Translations under genes and position numbers: made by a program | Shown here: one piece after another, positions 12,391 through 23,190 of the stretch | Layout: the number at the start of each line of letters is the position of its first letter | How positions within the stretch are numbered: position 1 is the first letter of the stretch | DNA from: Tetragonia tetragonoides | Taxonomy: Eukaryota > Streptophyta > Magnoliopsida > Caryophyllales > Aizoaceae | Direction of reading: 5' to 3' | Assembly: GCA_038025085.1 (NCBI GenBank) | Contig: CM076152.1 | Location: forward strand, 33,669,501-33,733,500 | Length of the DNA: 64,000 nt | The notes under the pieces: generated by a model | Database searches by the model: none | The model's input: the letters and a program-made list of their open reading frames with translations, nothing else | What the model was told of the DNA's origin: nothing

Positions 12391-12510
12391 TAGCGCAGTG
12401 GCGCATCCCCCTGACTCGTCCCCAACAATGAGTTCGAATCGAATCACATTACACCCAAAAGAGTGACTTTCTTACAATTTCAAATAAAAATAAAAAATAA
12501 AAAATTGCAA
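12391..12510 (+). mobile_element. tRNA-derived SINE-like fragment
   Basis: TAGCGCAGTGGC at 12391-12402 resembles an A box and GAGTTCGAATC at 12430-12440 a B box, at a tRNA-like spacing. An A/T-rich tail with TAAAAA repeats ends near 12508. It does not fold as a functional tRNA by eye, so a SINE is the better reading. The ends are uncertain. Confidence 0.4.
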
Positions 12511-12661
12511 AACATAACATGGTCTTTGAAACCTTGACTAAGCAATGATCACTCCATGTACAAGCACCAGTGCTCCAGTGCACCACTTTGCACAATCCAC
12601 CACAATAAGATAGTTCTATACTTCTATATAACTTTTGTATATTACAGGATTTTTAACATGA

Positions 12662-12920
12662 TACTCCCTCCGTCTCAAAAAAACCCGAACCTTTATTTTT
12701 CCACGGTCTCTAAGACACCACTTTGACCGTAAATAACTACAATTATATGAATATAAAAATTATAACAATACGATTTTTTGAAAGTACTTTTAAAAATGAA
12801 TCTAACAAAAGTATTTCCATAATGTGAATCTTTATATATTTTCATAAATTAATGGTCAAAGTTTATTAAGTTTGACCTTCAAAAAGTAAAGGTTCGGGTT
12901 TTTTTGAGACGGAGGGAGTA
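12662..12920. mobile_element. Stowaway-type MITE (255 bp)
   Basis: The element runs from CTCCCTCCGTCTC at 12664 to its inverted complement ending GGAGGGAG at 12918, flanked by TA on both sides (12662-12663, 12919-12920). Terminal inverted repeats are long, extending through the ACCCGAACCTTTA region. This is diagnostic for Stowaway elements mobilised by Tc1/mariner transposases. It lies about 350 bp upstream of SDR1. A terminal fragment of a relative lies at 55441-55505. Confidence 0.92.
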
Positions 12921-13174
12921 TTTACTACATTCTATATCCTCTCTCGTCTCTATAACAACATTTCCTGTGCCATGTATTGCACTTTTAATTGTCTGCACAT
13001 TTCTGACTATAATATGAGCAGATAAAAGATAACCAACAACTTCGTTAGTTTATACTTACCTGTTAGCAATGGAAAGTATTTTTTAGTTGACATCTCCGCA
13101 AACGGCAAACGTTTGCGCTGACATCAACAAGACTTGGAACAGATTCCTTGAGTTAAGACCAACTGAGATACCAG

Positions 13175-13183
13175 TATAAAATA
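13175..13183 (+). promoter_or_regulatory. Probable TATA box of SDR1
   Basis: TATAAAATA lies 88 bp upstream of the SDR1 start codon, leaving room for a leader of about 55-60 nt. No competing TATA element lies closer to the gene. Confidence 0.65.
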
Positions 13184-13270
13184 GGGGAGAACCAGCAGGT
13201 ACTAATTCTCACTCTAGAAAACAAACTAGCACTTCCAAACAAAGATACCCAGATCTCTCTACCTGTCACA

Positions 13271-14062
13271 ATGGCTTCAGAATCCAGTTCCTCATCCACA
13301 ACCCTCCCATTGCAGGATCGTGTGGCGATAGTCACCGGTGCCTCTCGGGGCATTGGCCGAACCATAGCCATCCACCTCGCCTCCCTGGGCGCCAAAGTTG
13401 TAGTCAACTACACATCCAACTCAGCACTGGCTCAAGAGGTGGTGTCTCAGATCAGCTCACCAGGAGGTGAAACCAGAGCCATTGCAGTCCAGGCAGATGT
13501 GTCTGATCCAGCTCAAGTCGAGGCCATGTTCAAGGCTGCAGAGGAAGCCTTTGAGACTCAGCCTCATATCCTCATTACCACGGCAGGCATCCTTGATCCC
13601 AAGAAACCATCCATTGCTGAAACCCACATTGAGGATTTTGACAGAACTTTTGCCATCAACGTAAAGGGTACGTTCTTGTGCTGTCAGGAGGCCACCAAGA
13701 GGCTTAAACGTGGAGGTGGAGGGCGGATCATCACCTTCTCGTCCTCGCTGGCAGCAGCATTTCAGCCAGGTTATGGGGCGTACACTGCATCCAAGGCGGC
13801 TGTTGAGGCGATGACCAAGATTCTGGCTAAGGAGCTCAGGGGCACTCAGATTACTGCCAACTGTGTTGCACCTGGGCCTGTTGCCACTGATTTGTTCCTT
13901 GCTGGCGCTTCTGAGGAGCATCTTGAGGCTTCTAGAAATCTGGCTCCACTGGCTCGTTTGGGTGAGCCCAAGGATGTAGCTCCCGTTGTCGCTTTCTTGG
14001 CCGGTGATGATGCTGAGTGGGTTAATGGCCAAATCATTCGAGTCAATGGTGGCTTCATATAA
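13271..14062 (+). CDS. Short-chain dehydrogenase/reductase, aldehyde-reductase-like (SDR1)
   Basis: Intronless 263-codon classical SDR, closest by my recognition to plant NADPH-dependent aldehyde reductase-like proteins, which reduce reactive carbonyls. The Rossmann motif TGASRGIG is at residues 22-29, a Ser cluster at 157-159 and the catalytic YTASK at 171-175, so the Ser-Tyr-Lys set is present. The usual NAG motif is TAG here (Thr104 in place of Asn), which is uncommon because that Asn normally supports the proton relay and fold. The C-terminus WVNGQIIRVNGGFI is typical. The N-terminal ten residues are Ser/Thr-rich and could be a weak plastid signal, but no clear transit peptide is visible. 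It is the most diverged of the four SDR copies here and the one with the best promoter. Confidence 0.93.
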   Translation: MASESSSSSTTLPLQDRVAIVTGASRGIGRTIAIHLASLGAKVVVNYTSNSALAQEVVSQISSPGGETRAIAVQADVSDPAQVEAMFKAAEEAFETQPHILITTAGILDPKKPSIAETHIEDFDRTFAINVKGTFLCCQEATKRLKRGGGGRIITFSSSLAAAFQPGYGAYTASKAAVEAMTKILAKELRGTQITANCVAPGPVATDLFLAGASEEHLEASRNLAPLARLGEPKDVAPVVAFLAGDDAEWVNGQIIRVNGGFI

Positions 14063-14740
14063 AAGACGACCTGGAGGGAATTTTCATATATGGGTCAGTG
14101 TGTTCTCTAACTACGAGCAGTGACAATTTGTTTGTGGAACAGCATTTCCTTGCTAGGGGACTAAAGCTCTTTGTATTTTACCTTTCCTTACCTTGGCAGT
14201 GGCAGAGTCCATGATTACTGAGTGTTTCTTCGTTGAATATCCTTACAAGCAAAATCATTCTGTTTAGTCTTAGCAACACCTGCATAGATACCAAAAAGAG
14301 ATACTATATTGGCCTATGCCATTGGCCACGGGTGCAAGTGCAAATCTCAAAAAAAAAAAAAAAAAGAACTTAATAATGCAATTAGAAAAAGTTGACAACA
14401 AGTACTTAAAGCAAAGGATATGAATCTCACTGTTCAGTGACCATATCTAGTTATCTACCATTACCATCATTCCTTGCACCAACACATTAAACTCAGGCTA
14501 GTTTTTTCAGGATCTTGTTAACCAAACAGTCGTATTCCAGTCTTCCAGATCAAGGACTCAACCATAAGAATGAAAAACGCTATTGCTATCAGAATAATCT
14601 TGCATCAAAACTCTATAATTTTTATTCATTGATTCAAAAAATCAACTAAGAAATACAAGAGGACCTAAGAACATAATGTAAATAATCTACCTTCACTAAG
14701 ATTCATGAACCAACTTTTCCTCCCTCTCCTGTAAAATGAA
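14063..14740. other. Convergent 3' intergenic region between SDR1 and the transporter
   Basis: Non-coding sequence holding the 3' ends of two genes transcribed toward each other. A run of 18 or so A residues near 14349-14366 may be the tail of an old retroposon, but no target-site duplication was found. Confidence 0.4.
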
Positions 14741-17710
14741 CTATTCCTTCTTTTTTGTGACTTTAGGCTTGATATAATCAGGTACCCAGGAGGACCAACA
14801 GAGGGGAATCAGTGTACATGCTGCTTGTATTAAAAGGCCACGCGGCAGTCCTGAAAAATCGCTGCCTGTGACCCCAACAAATGATGCAAGTGCCACACCA
14901 AGATATCCACCCACAATCATCGCAAGGGCGATGGCAGACATGACAAATGCCATCAGAGATCCCTCACAACCGGGTGGACAGAGTTGTGCAATCAAAACAC
15001 TGAAAGGAAGAATCTTGAAGAACATTAAGACCTCCAGCAGACCAGAGAAAACTACAACATATACAGAATCTGGCACCCCCATTTGTTTGTAAAACTTCTT
15101 CACAAACAACACATCAGAGACCATGAAAACAGCCATTGTAACTTGAATAGCAGAAATTACTTTCCTTGGTGATGCTGATTTCAACCTTTTGTTATAAATA
15201 ACACTCCACAAAAGCATTCCTACTTGGCCAAACACCTTAGAGATCCCCAGTACTGAGGAGTCAATACCTAAAGCCTGAGTTTGATAAAAGAACATAGTTC
15301 CAGCGAGGACAGGTACCATAGCATAAGAGGCTGCTAACCATGCAATTGGGTAAGCAATCTCAGGTTTCCGCAATGCACTTGCGAGCTGCGAAAGTTGTCT
15401 TCCTATCCCACCAGTAGATTGATTCTTGGGAAGGTTAAAAGACCTTTCCCGAACAAAAATGGTCACCAACAACTGAAGAATGAGGAGCACGCCAAAAGCT
15501 AGGAACATAGCTTGGGGCGTAAACTTCTCAATAGCAACTCCACCTATCAGATTCCCAAGAACTCCGCCAAAGGATGAAGCTATCCAAACAAATGACTGTA
15601 ACTCTCCTGAGGAAGATGATTGGCCTTTCTTTGAAGAAGTGGGCTGTTTGCTAATTTCCGCTACAATTGCATCATTCGCAACCTCCGCTATAGAGGCACC
15701 CAAGTTCCCCAATAGGAGATAGAAAGTCAAGGTGAAGATTGAAATGCCTGACGAAGAGAGCATCGCTACCGCTACCCATGAAAGAGCTTGCAGGACAGCT
15801 GCATTAACAAATGTGCAAAAGTAAGAAAGCCATGAAAATAGTTCTATAGTGGCAGTGCCTCATGAAACAAACTGCATATGGCCAAGCTTGGTATAAGTTT
15901 CAACTTGCTAATATTTGGTCTGTTTGACTAGCTACACAGGTTCTTCATGGCTTGATTATGCAATTTTGTGTATACAGTTTATGGATTTTGTTTAGTGCAT
16001 ATAGTTTTTAAATTTGTAAAGCTAGAGACTTTATTTGTACATGGATGATTCTTGTATGTTGAATTTTGGCAATATGATTTTATCAAATTTCCTTTTGCCG
16101 TGGAGGGAAAAAAATAAAGAAGAAGAAAGCCATGAAAAGTTGGAAACTATAAATACAAATCAACCCCAATACGAATTGGCTAAAGGGCCAAAGAAATGAA
16201 ACCAAATTTTGGTTAGCCAGGAAAAGTTCTTTTTTTTTTTTTTTTGGGAAAAGGTAAAGTTTTCCATTGAATGCGGGGAAACAATACAGACAAAGCTACA
16301 ATACCACAGTACTCACAGATTGGATACCCAGCATAGGTATCACAATTTACCTAGTACTATCTCAGCTTTCTCCCCATAAACCCCAACCATCCTAAGACAT
16401 ACATTATGCTGAATTTGCCTAAGTATAACATCTACAGGCCTACAAAGCTTTTTGAAAACCCTTTGATTTTGCTCCACTCAAATTTCCTAAATCACAGCGT
16501 TGAACATAGCCCTGCGTATCCTGGGTATGGTCAACTTACCCCCACAATGACGAGCCATCCATCTGATCTCGTGACCCAAGCATAAAACACCCCTCTTAAT
16601 CCCCACCCAGGACATTGCCTTTCGCCACATTGTAGCCGAGATGTGACACTGGAAGACAAATGGTCACACATTTCTGTTCCAGTAACACAACCAGCAGGAA
16701 GCCTCAACATTCATGCCTCTTCGAATTAGTGTGTCTCTTGTCAGGAGCTTTTTCCTGCAAGCCAACCACGCTATCACCGCACGGGCTAGGTCTCGTTTCC
16801 CTACCCCAAATCAACTTATGCCATCTCACACCGCCCCTATCTCCTTTGAACAGATTGTAGGCATCCTGCTGGCAGAATCCCCCTCCCCACCCCCCACCCA
16901 AGTGAGCAAGGTAGCCCGAGCCCTCTCCACAGAACCACATATCTGCACTAATCTATCACGCATAAGCAGAATTGTTTTCCACGCAACAGAGTTACCTTGT
17001 TGAGCTTTGACATCCCAGAGAGAGTTTCTTCTCATAAGATAGCGCCTAACCCATTACCAGGAAAAGTTCTTATTTAATGACAACTACACAAAAATCATAT
17101 GGCCATCATTACATACATAAATCAAACCACTATAATCTATCCCTCCCAGCAAAAAAACCCATCATGCTTTTTTTTTTTTTTTTTTTTGAGGTGAAAAAAA
17201 AACCCATCATGCTTAATGCAATCCATTATCAAGCAAATTAAACTCACACGGTCATACCCAACAAGGAAAAATTAACCGTTTTTATGCCAACCCAATTGCT
17301 CATTTATAAATAGTATGAGAAACTAACTTCCAATTGCATCAACATCTCACTCAAAAACACAGCTTTTGACGCAAATTTGAAATAAATAAACACTAATATG
17401 GCACAAAAATTCCCCAAAAAAAAAAGTTAAAATTAAAAAGGAAAGAAATACCTCCAAGGGCGATGTAAGGAAGGCGATGCTCGCCATTAAAATAAACAGC
17501 ATCTGAAACGACACCGTAAATGGGCTTACCAACCATGGGAAGATTAGCTGAATTCTGTAAAATCTGAAGAGTTGAAGGATCAACCTTTAAACCATCTTTA
17601 AGGAAAAAATTAACCGCCAACCATGGAAAACACCTGAATCCTTGTACCCAGAAACCCATCGCCAATACCCATTTCATAATTCCACTTTTTGATTCTGATT
17701 TCGACCCCAT
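14741..17710 (-). CDS. Folate-biopterin transporter family protein (MFS), two exons
   Basis: Exon 1 runs 17710-17452 from ATGGGGTCGAA and ends at a GT donor in phase 1. The intron is 17451-15799 with acceptor TTAATGCAG. Exon 2 runs 15798-14741 to TAG. The predicted protein is 438 residues and strongly hydrophobic, consistent with a 12-segment major facilitator fold. Family hallmarks are QGFRCFPWLAVNFFLKD and PMVGKPIYGVVSD in exon 1, and LLGNLGASIAEVANDAIVAE near the start of exon 2. Members of this family move folates or pterins across plastid or other membranes. Which paralogue this is, and its location, cannot be told here; no long N-terminal extension for plastid import is visible. The intron carries a LINE fragment and a tiny retroposon, neither touching the splice sites. 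Confidence 0.88.
16217..17071 (-). mobile_element. 5'-truncated LINE inside the transporter intron
   Basis: The 15 bp duplication CCAGGAAAAGTTCTT flanks the insert at 16217-16231 and 17057-17071. The 825 bp insert (16232-17056) starts with a T run on the plus strand, so its poly(A) tail puts it in minus orientation, the same sense as the host gene. Minus-strand translation in several frames gives WARAVIAWLAGK-like and CW-C-like segments resembling the zinc-binding C-terminal domain of plant L1-type reverse transcriptases (zf-RVT). Frameshifts and stops are present. No reverse transcriptase core remains. Confidence 0.85.
17151..17214 (-). mobile_element. Micro-retroposon footprint in the transporter intron (26 bp insert)
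   Basis: A 19 bp segment ending CCCATCATGCTT occurs at 17151-17169 and 17196-17214. The 26 bp between is a T run plus GAGGTGAA; on the minus strand that is a few element bases followed by poly(A). This looks like a LINE-mediated insertion retaining almost only its tail. Confidence 0.65.
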
Positions 17711-18131
17711 TTTTGTTTTCGTGGGAAAATAATGAAATTTACAGCAATTTTATGAAATCATGGATCATAATATAATTTGCAAAATCGGAAATTTCTGGTG
17801 ACAGAATAATAGCATTTGGGGAAGTTTGTGGAAAGAGGTTAGAGATTTGTAGAAGAAGAGTACGTGTTAATAAGATTAAGCTTTTCCAATTTTATTTGAG
17901 GGATTATTAAATTAAAATTAAAAGTAGATCAAAATAGTGGTTATGAAAAAGGGAATGATGAGGAAAGATTTGAGAGTACTTTAAATTGAAGAGAACAGTA
18001 TCAGAAAGGCACGTGGTATCCTATGAATGTAGATCCGTATATTTTACCGCCAGATCTAATGGTCGACATGTCACCTTTTTGGCTTTCTGTGTCATGCTAA
18101 AAAAAATTGTTTCTTACGATCATTCTAAGTT
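17711..18131. other. Upstream region of the transporter gene
   Basis: AT-rich non-coding sequence before the transporter start codon (minus strand). No convincing TATA box or other regulatory motif could be fixed. Confidence 0.35.
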
Positions 18132-18549
18132 TGAGGGTCTGTTCCACAATACTTAGCTGTAGCGGTTGTCTTAGCTGTTTTATTAGTGGTTAGCGGTTGA
18201 ATTAGCTATTAGCTGTCATGAGCGATACGTATCTGTCAGCGGTTTACTTATTGGGTATTCGGTAAAGTTAGTGGTTTGGTTTGCTGATTAAAGTAAATTA
18301 CATAAAAGGGCATATTTTTATTTTTTTTTATTAAAAATAAAGGGATAGAATCGGGATCAAGTGTCTAAATAATTTTAGCAGCTAGCCTTTGGAGTTGAAA
18401 GACTAATTTTATTAGCTTTTGTAAAACACTATTCTAACAGCTAACAACTACTAGCTAGTTACCAAATCCAACAAATTATGATAGGTAGTGGTTTGACTAG
18501 TTCAAACCACTAACAGTTACCCAAAAGCTGGTTGTCGAACACACCCTGA
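18132..18549. mobile_element. Harbinger-like MITE (412 bp)
   Basis: The ends GGGTCTGTTCCACAA (18135) and TTGTCGAACACACCC (ending 18546) are imperfect inverted repeats, flanked by TGA at 18132-18134 and 18547-18549. A 3 bp duplication and GGG-TGTT termini suggest PIF/Harbinger-derived MITEs. The interior has repeated TTAGCTG/TTAGCGG words and no coding frame. TGA rather than TTA/TAA as target is atypical, so class is tentative. Confidence 0.6.
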
Positions 18550-18936
18550 GTCCTCTTTTTTTCAATGGAATGATGCGCAGTAACATTGTAAATGTAAAAT
18601 AGAACGAGAGGTGAGACGAAATAAAGTACAAATTGAAATGCTACGCACAACAAAGTGAAGCGAAACGAAATGCAGCATAATCTCGTAAAATTGAACGAAA
18701 AGAACATGCCTTATTTTAGTGCTATGATGCTAGTTTAGGCCAACAGTGGTTTGAATCTTGGGATGTTGCTGCAGGTGCAAGAAAAGTTTGAGGTACTCAT
18801 ATTAGAGTTTTAATTAGAAAAGTAATAGATTGACATGAATCAATTTGAATCTGATTTGAATGTTGAAATCGAATTCTAAACTAAATAAAAATTACCAATA
18901 AAGGTGATGATTTTGTGGTTTTAAATTTGTTTTCAA
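18550..18936. other. Non-coding, degenerate purine-rich repeats
   Basis: AT-rich spacer. A segment near 18560-18690 has loosely repeated GAAACGAAATG-like words and begins with CAATGGAATGATGCG, similar to the start of the minisatellite-bearing MITE at 20697. No gene is seen. Confidence 0.35.
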
Positions 18937-19466
18937 GTGGTTTGGTAAGGCACCAACAAGGGTGGTGGTTTAATGGTTTCAAACTTACTTTCAAGTGGTT
19001 TGGTAAGATAAGGTTATGGGGTTTGAATCTTCATTCCCTCCCTACGCCTTATGACTTGTGTTTGCTAGCTTCTAAGAACTATACTAGCTTCTTGTTGGTG
19101 CTACGTTGACGGGGTCAGTGTTTGCGCTGGTTGTCAGTTAGTTGATATGTTCGTTGTTGAACACGAGAATTCGAACATGACGTAACAGGGGGTAACTCGA
19201 TCGCCATTCACTTGCACCCTCTTATTTAATGAGCAAAAAAGTGGTTTGGTAAGGCAAGGTTATGGGTTCGAGTTGAATTCTCATTTCGTCATGCCGCGTG
19301 TGTGTTGATTTCTATGAACTGAACTAGCCCCTTGTTGGTGCTACGTTGATGAGGCCAGTGTTTACGCTGGTTATTCAATTAGTTTGATATGTTCGCTGTT
19401 GAACACGAGCATCCGAATATGATGTAGTCGAAGTGACTCAGTTGCCATTCACTTACACCCTCTTTT
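18937..19466 (+). repeat. Two tandem copies of a 230 bp repeat plus a partial copy
   Basis: Copy A (18994-19223) and copy B (19240-19466) both begin AGTGGTTTGGTAAG and end CACTT(G/A)CACCCTCTT. A short 5' fragment is at 18937. Copy B contains GGGTTCGAGTTG, resembling a polymerase III B box, so a SINE origin is possible. Confidence 0.7.
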
Positions 19467-20397
19467 TTACGAAAATAAAACTAAATCTAATTTATATATT
19501 AGAGAAAAATTGAAGTTACTGAAAAGTGAATAGCTCACTGTTGTATGAGCCAAATAAAGCAATAGCACAACATTTAATATGTAATCTCAGGATTACGTTC
19601 TACATGCTCCTTCCCACCATCTCTCCTCATCTCACCTACACTTTCTCTCTCTTCCCCTTCACTCTCTCTCTCCTCCCTTCACCCTTACCCGCCGCCCCAC
19701 CACCACCACCGCCCTGGCCACCGTCGTGGTCAATGCTGGCAGGAGAACACGATGGTGGCCCCAACCAGCCCACCCGACCCCTACCCTTATCTCTCCTCCC
19801 CTCACCCGCAAACTCTTATTTTCTCTCTCTTTACCGCCCCACTGCCCCTCCACCCCCGCCCTGTCCACAGTGGAGGTCGACTCTGGCCGTGGACCTCAGC
19901 CGTAACCACCCCCAACCACCACCACCCCCTCCACTCCCCCTAGAAATTTATTTGAAAACCCAAGAAAATTCAAAAACCCTCCAAAAAATATCGAAAACTC
20001 AAGAAACGAAAATCTTAGGTCAAATTGGTTCAATTTGGGGCAGGATGAACCCTAAAGGGCGTAATTCGACCTGCAATCGAGGGGGAAAATTGCAAAAAAA
20101 AAAAAAAGAAAAAAAAATGGCACGTGAGATTTACGCGCCAATGAGTCGACACGTGAAACACACGCACCTTTCCAAGATTAGTATGCCTCCTAATCTCAAG
20201 ATCAGGCAATATTTTGGGCAATAGCGATGAGATAGAAATTGTGTTATGCAAAGAAATAATGTTTGATGGTCGTCATAGAGTTAAGTATTAGTGGAGCTAG
20301 TAAAGCAACGTCAATAGTGGAGATGCCATCAATAACTACAATTTAGATTATTATGGACAATCTCAAATGCATGCTAATTGGATGTAAACATGTTAAA
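19467..20397. other. Low-complexity pyrimidine-rich region, no gene
   Basis: A long open frame here is driven by CT- and CCA-rich sequence (about 19610-19960) and would encode a Pro-rich chain with no recognisable domain. An A run follows at 20094-20117. I do not call a gene. Confidence 0.45.

Positions 20398-20481
<84 letters not shown>
20398..20481. repeat. (AAT)n microsatellite
   Basis: About 28 uninterrupted trinucleotide units, followed by shorter AAAT repeats to about 20525. Confidence 0.95.
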
Positions 20482-20603
20482 TCACTCAAAAATAATAATA
20501 ATTTCTTAATAAATAAATAAATAAAATTTATTATAAAATAATGATATTAATGCATTATATTCATGTCTTTATTGGTCAATTTACATCATATCAGATCAAC
20601 TAC

Positions 20604-20658
20604 TAATAACCAGCTCACTTTTCTTATCAAAAAAAATAAATAATAACCAGCTCACTTT
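20604..20658 (+). mobile_element. Micro-retroposon footprint upstream of SDR2 (19 bp insert)
   Basis: TAATAACCAGCTCACTTT is duplicated at 20604-20621 and 20641-20658. The 19 bp between begins TCTTATC and continues as an A-rich tail. The same TCTTATC-poly(A) end occurs in the insert at 29166-29189, pointing to one LINE family. Confidence 0.75.
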
Positions 20659-20693
20659 ACCAAACATTTTTAACAATCAGCTTCCATTACGAG

Positions 20694-20970
20694 TTAGGCC
20701 ATGTTCTCATCAACGGAATGATGCGGGACGGTGAGGAAGGAATGGAACGGAACAAAAATTGCAGTGCGGTGTAGAACGGAACGGAAATTGCAACGCAGAA
20801 CAGAATGGAATAATAAATATACCTAGTGTGGTGCGGAACGGAACGGAAATTACGTTGCGGTGCGGAACGGAACGGAAATTGAGGTGCGGTGTGGAACAGA
20901 ATGCAAATTGCTGTGCGGTGCGAAACGGAACGGAATGTAGGATAGAAACGACGAAAAAAACAGGGTCTTA
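20694..20970. mobile_element. Harbinger-like MITE with internal minisatellite
   Basis: TTA duplications at 20694-20696 and 20968-20970 flank a 271 bp element whose ends (GGCCATGTTCT and AAACAGGGTC) are partly inverted. The interior is a variable minisatellite of GCGGTGCGGAACGGAA type. The SDR3 upstream flank has the same surrounding sequence with a single TTA at 34697-34699, an empty site that confirms the insertion and its borders. Confidence 0.82.
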
Positions 20971-21385
20971 GTCAAGCCATCTAATACAACCAATTGACAA
21001 TAATCAGCTGACCAAACTACCACCGGCCACCAAGACACCAACTACGGGTTACGTGACAAACAAAGCCAATATATAACAATGGAACACTAATTTCCAATCT
21101 CAAGATTAAGACAGTAGTGCACTACTCTCTATTCAGTATTCACGCTCAATACAAGTAGGATCTGGAACTATTTTCCACTCAACAATATTTCTCCAGTACT
21201 TGTGAGTTATGACTTGTGAGTCCAATGCTAAATGCTTATGAGAAATAAAAGGGTCCACAAAAACCACAAAGTCCACAAGGACCACAACAATTGGTGATCA
21301 CTCGATCAACACCACTCGAACAATAAAATGCCACACAAACCTCTTTCTCTTCTTCTTTCTCATCCACATCTCCAGTAGCACAAAA

Positions 21386-22195
21386 ATGGAACCCAACACT
21401 ACCTCCTCCTCAATCTCTCTCCTCCCTTTACAAGACAGAGTCGCCATCGTCACGGGCGCGTCTCGCGGAATCGGAAAAGCAATCTCTCTCCACTTAGCCA
21501 CCCTCGGGGCCAAACTCGTCATTAATTACACCTCAAACTCATCCCAATCCTTAGCCAACGACGTCGTTTCCCAAATCAACTCACTTTCTCTCTCCTGCAC
21601 CTCACCACGGGCCGTGGCTATACAAGCAGACGTCTCCGACGAAACCCAAGTCAAAACCCTCTTCGACACGGCCGAACAAGTCTTCAAAACACAACCTCAT
21701 ATCCTCGTAACAAACGCGGGCGTGTCGATCCCACACTACCCTTCAATATCAAACACGGCCGTGTCAGACTTCGACCGTGTTTTTTCAATCAACACCCGCG
21801 GCACGTTCTTATGCATGAAGGAAGGAGCTAAGAGGATCAAACACGGTGGAGGTGGGAGGATCGTGACCGTGTCTTCATCATTAGCGGCCGCATTTCGGCC
21901 CGGGTTCGGGGCCTACACGGCTTCAAAAGCGGCCGTGGAGGCAATGACAAAGATCCTGGCAAAGGAGCTTAAGGGGACGGGGATCACGGCGAATTGTATA
22001 GCGCCGGGGCCCGTCGAGACGGAGATGTACTATGAAGGGATAACTGAGGAGGCGATTAAGAGATCCATTGATGAGAATCCCCTAGGGAGGTTAGGGAAAG
22101 TGGAGGATATTGGTCCTGTTGTTGGGTTCTTAGTTGGGGATGCTGGGGAATGGGTTAATGGTCAGATTATACGTGTTAATGGTGGTTATGTTTGA
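21386..22195 (+). CDS. Short-chain dehydrogenase/reductase, aldehyde-reductase-like (SDR2)
   Basis: Intronless 269-codon classical [11 protein letters not shown] is at residues 23-30, NAG at 110-112, the Ser cluster at 163-165 and YTASK at 177-181, so all cofactor and catalytic motifs are intact. It ends WVNGQIIRVNGGYV. By family it should be an NADPH-dependent reductase of aldehydes or ketones. Compared with SDR1 it has a longer loop after QINSL and conserves NAG. The gene shares its upstream (from about 20650) and downstream (to about 23190) flanks with SDR3. Relative to SDR3, its promoter region has gained a MITE at 20697-20967, and the TATATAA found upstream of SDR3 is not present at the equivalent place (near 21238). 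Expression may therefore differ. The start is well supported by conservation with SDR3. Confidence 0.94.
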   Translation: MEPNTTSSSISLLPLQDRVAIVTGASRGIGKAISLHLATLGAKLVINYTSNSSQSLANDVVSQINSLSLSCTSPRAVAIQADVSDETQVKTLFDTAEQVFKTQPHILVTNAGVSIPHYPSISNTAVSDFDRVFSINTRGTFLCMKEGAKRIKHGGGGRIVTVSSSLAAAFRPGFGAYTASKAAVEAMTKILAKELKGTGITANCIAPGPVETEMYYEGITEEAIKRSIDENPLGRLGKVEDIGPVVGFLVGDAGEWVNGQIIRVNGGYV

Positions 22196-23190
22196 TTACT
22201 GATCATCTACATCAATGAAATTAGGGGTAAGAGCTTAATTAGAACCCATACATTCCTGTTTGATATTTTTTTTTTGTTTTTTTTGAATCTTAAGTAAAAT
22301 TAAAAGCTATGGGCATAGTATTTGACTGATTGTGAGATAGAGTATTGCTTAATAAAGTGATTGTTTATTGGTATTGGTAAATACTAAAATGTACAATTTT
22401 TATATTAATAGATAAGAGGTACAATAATTTCAATAAAGATATGTGTAATGAATCTTTTACGAGGTCGCCTCAACATGAGGCTGTCTCTATAGTCAAAGTC
22501 AAGTATTATGTTTTTTAAAGACGTCTTATGCTTGGTCAGCCTCACATAAAGGTTTGCCTTAAAATGAGGTCGCGTCTCAAACTGAGGTCTTCTCTATAAC
22601 TAAGCATGCATCAATGGCATCATATTTGTATAAATGACTTTGTTTTGTGTTCGTCTCATGCAAATCGTCAAACATTTATGCCAACAGAAAATTTTGACCT
22701 TAGTTTTTTTTTTTTTTTTTTGTGGCTCTTCAAATAAGCATTGTACTCATCTATGTCGTGGATGAGAAGGGACTGCAATAGTATAGTCAGATGTTCAACA
22801 TTGTAAGAAATATTAGCTAGCATGTATACTCATTTGTAATCAGGACCTGTACATTTTATTTGTGAGGTGGCATAACAAAATAGTGCTCATATCTCTATGG
22901 TAATGAACAATTGACCTAATTTTTTTTTATACGAGGAATTAGCAGTCACTATTTATAGAGTGTACACCGGATAATTTTTAAGTATATGTAGTAATAGTAG
23001 GATTTGAATCGTGATTTTTACTATGAAGTTCAATCTCACAATCAACTATGCTACCTCTTTAAAAGCACAATTGACTTACTAAATGATAATTTGATTTTGC
23101 AAGCCTTTAGGGAATAAGAGTTTTCATAAACTCAGTGAGCATTAGCATAAGTTATTGTGAGAATGGAGTTATGTTGATTATTAGTAATGG
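22196..23190. other. 3' flank of SDR2, paralogous to the SDR3 flank
   Basis: Non-coding. Segments match 54538-55755 and 57710-57765 downstream of SDR3, for example the GAGGTCG-rich stretch near 22460 and the AGCATTAGCATAAGTTATTGTGA-like segment near 23139. This shows the duplication unit included about 1 kb of 3' sequence. Confidence 0.75.

Noticed and set aside
12391..12450. Functional tRNA gene
   Set aside because: A and B box-like words are present, but acceptor and anticodon stems do not pair by eye and an A-rich tail follows, so a SINE is the better call.
14340..14400. Micro-retroposon at the A run downstream of SDR1
   Set aside because: No direct repeat flanks the run, so an ordinary A tract cannot be excluded.
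19526..20224. A 232-codon Pro-rich open frame
   Set aside because: It is driven by CT- and CCA-rich low-complexity DNA with several overlapping open frames on both strands, has no domain and ends in an A-run region.
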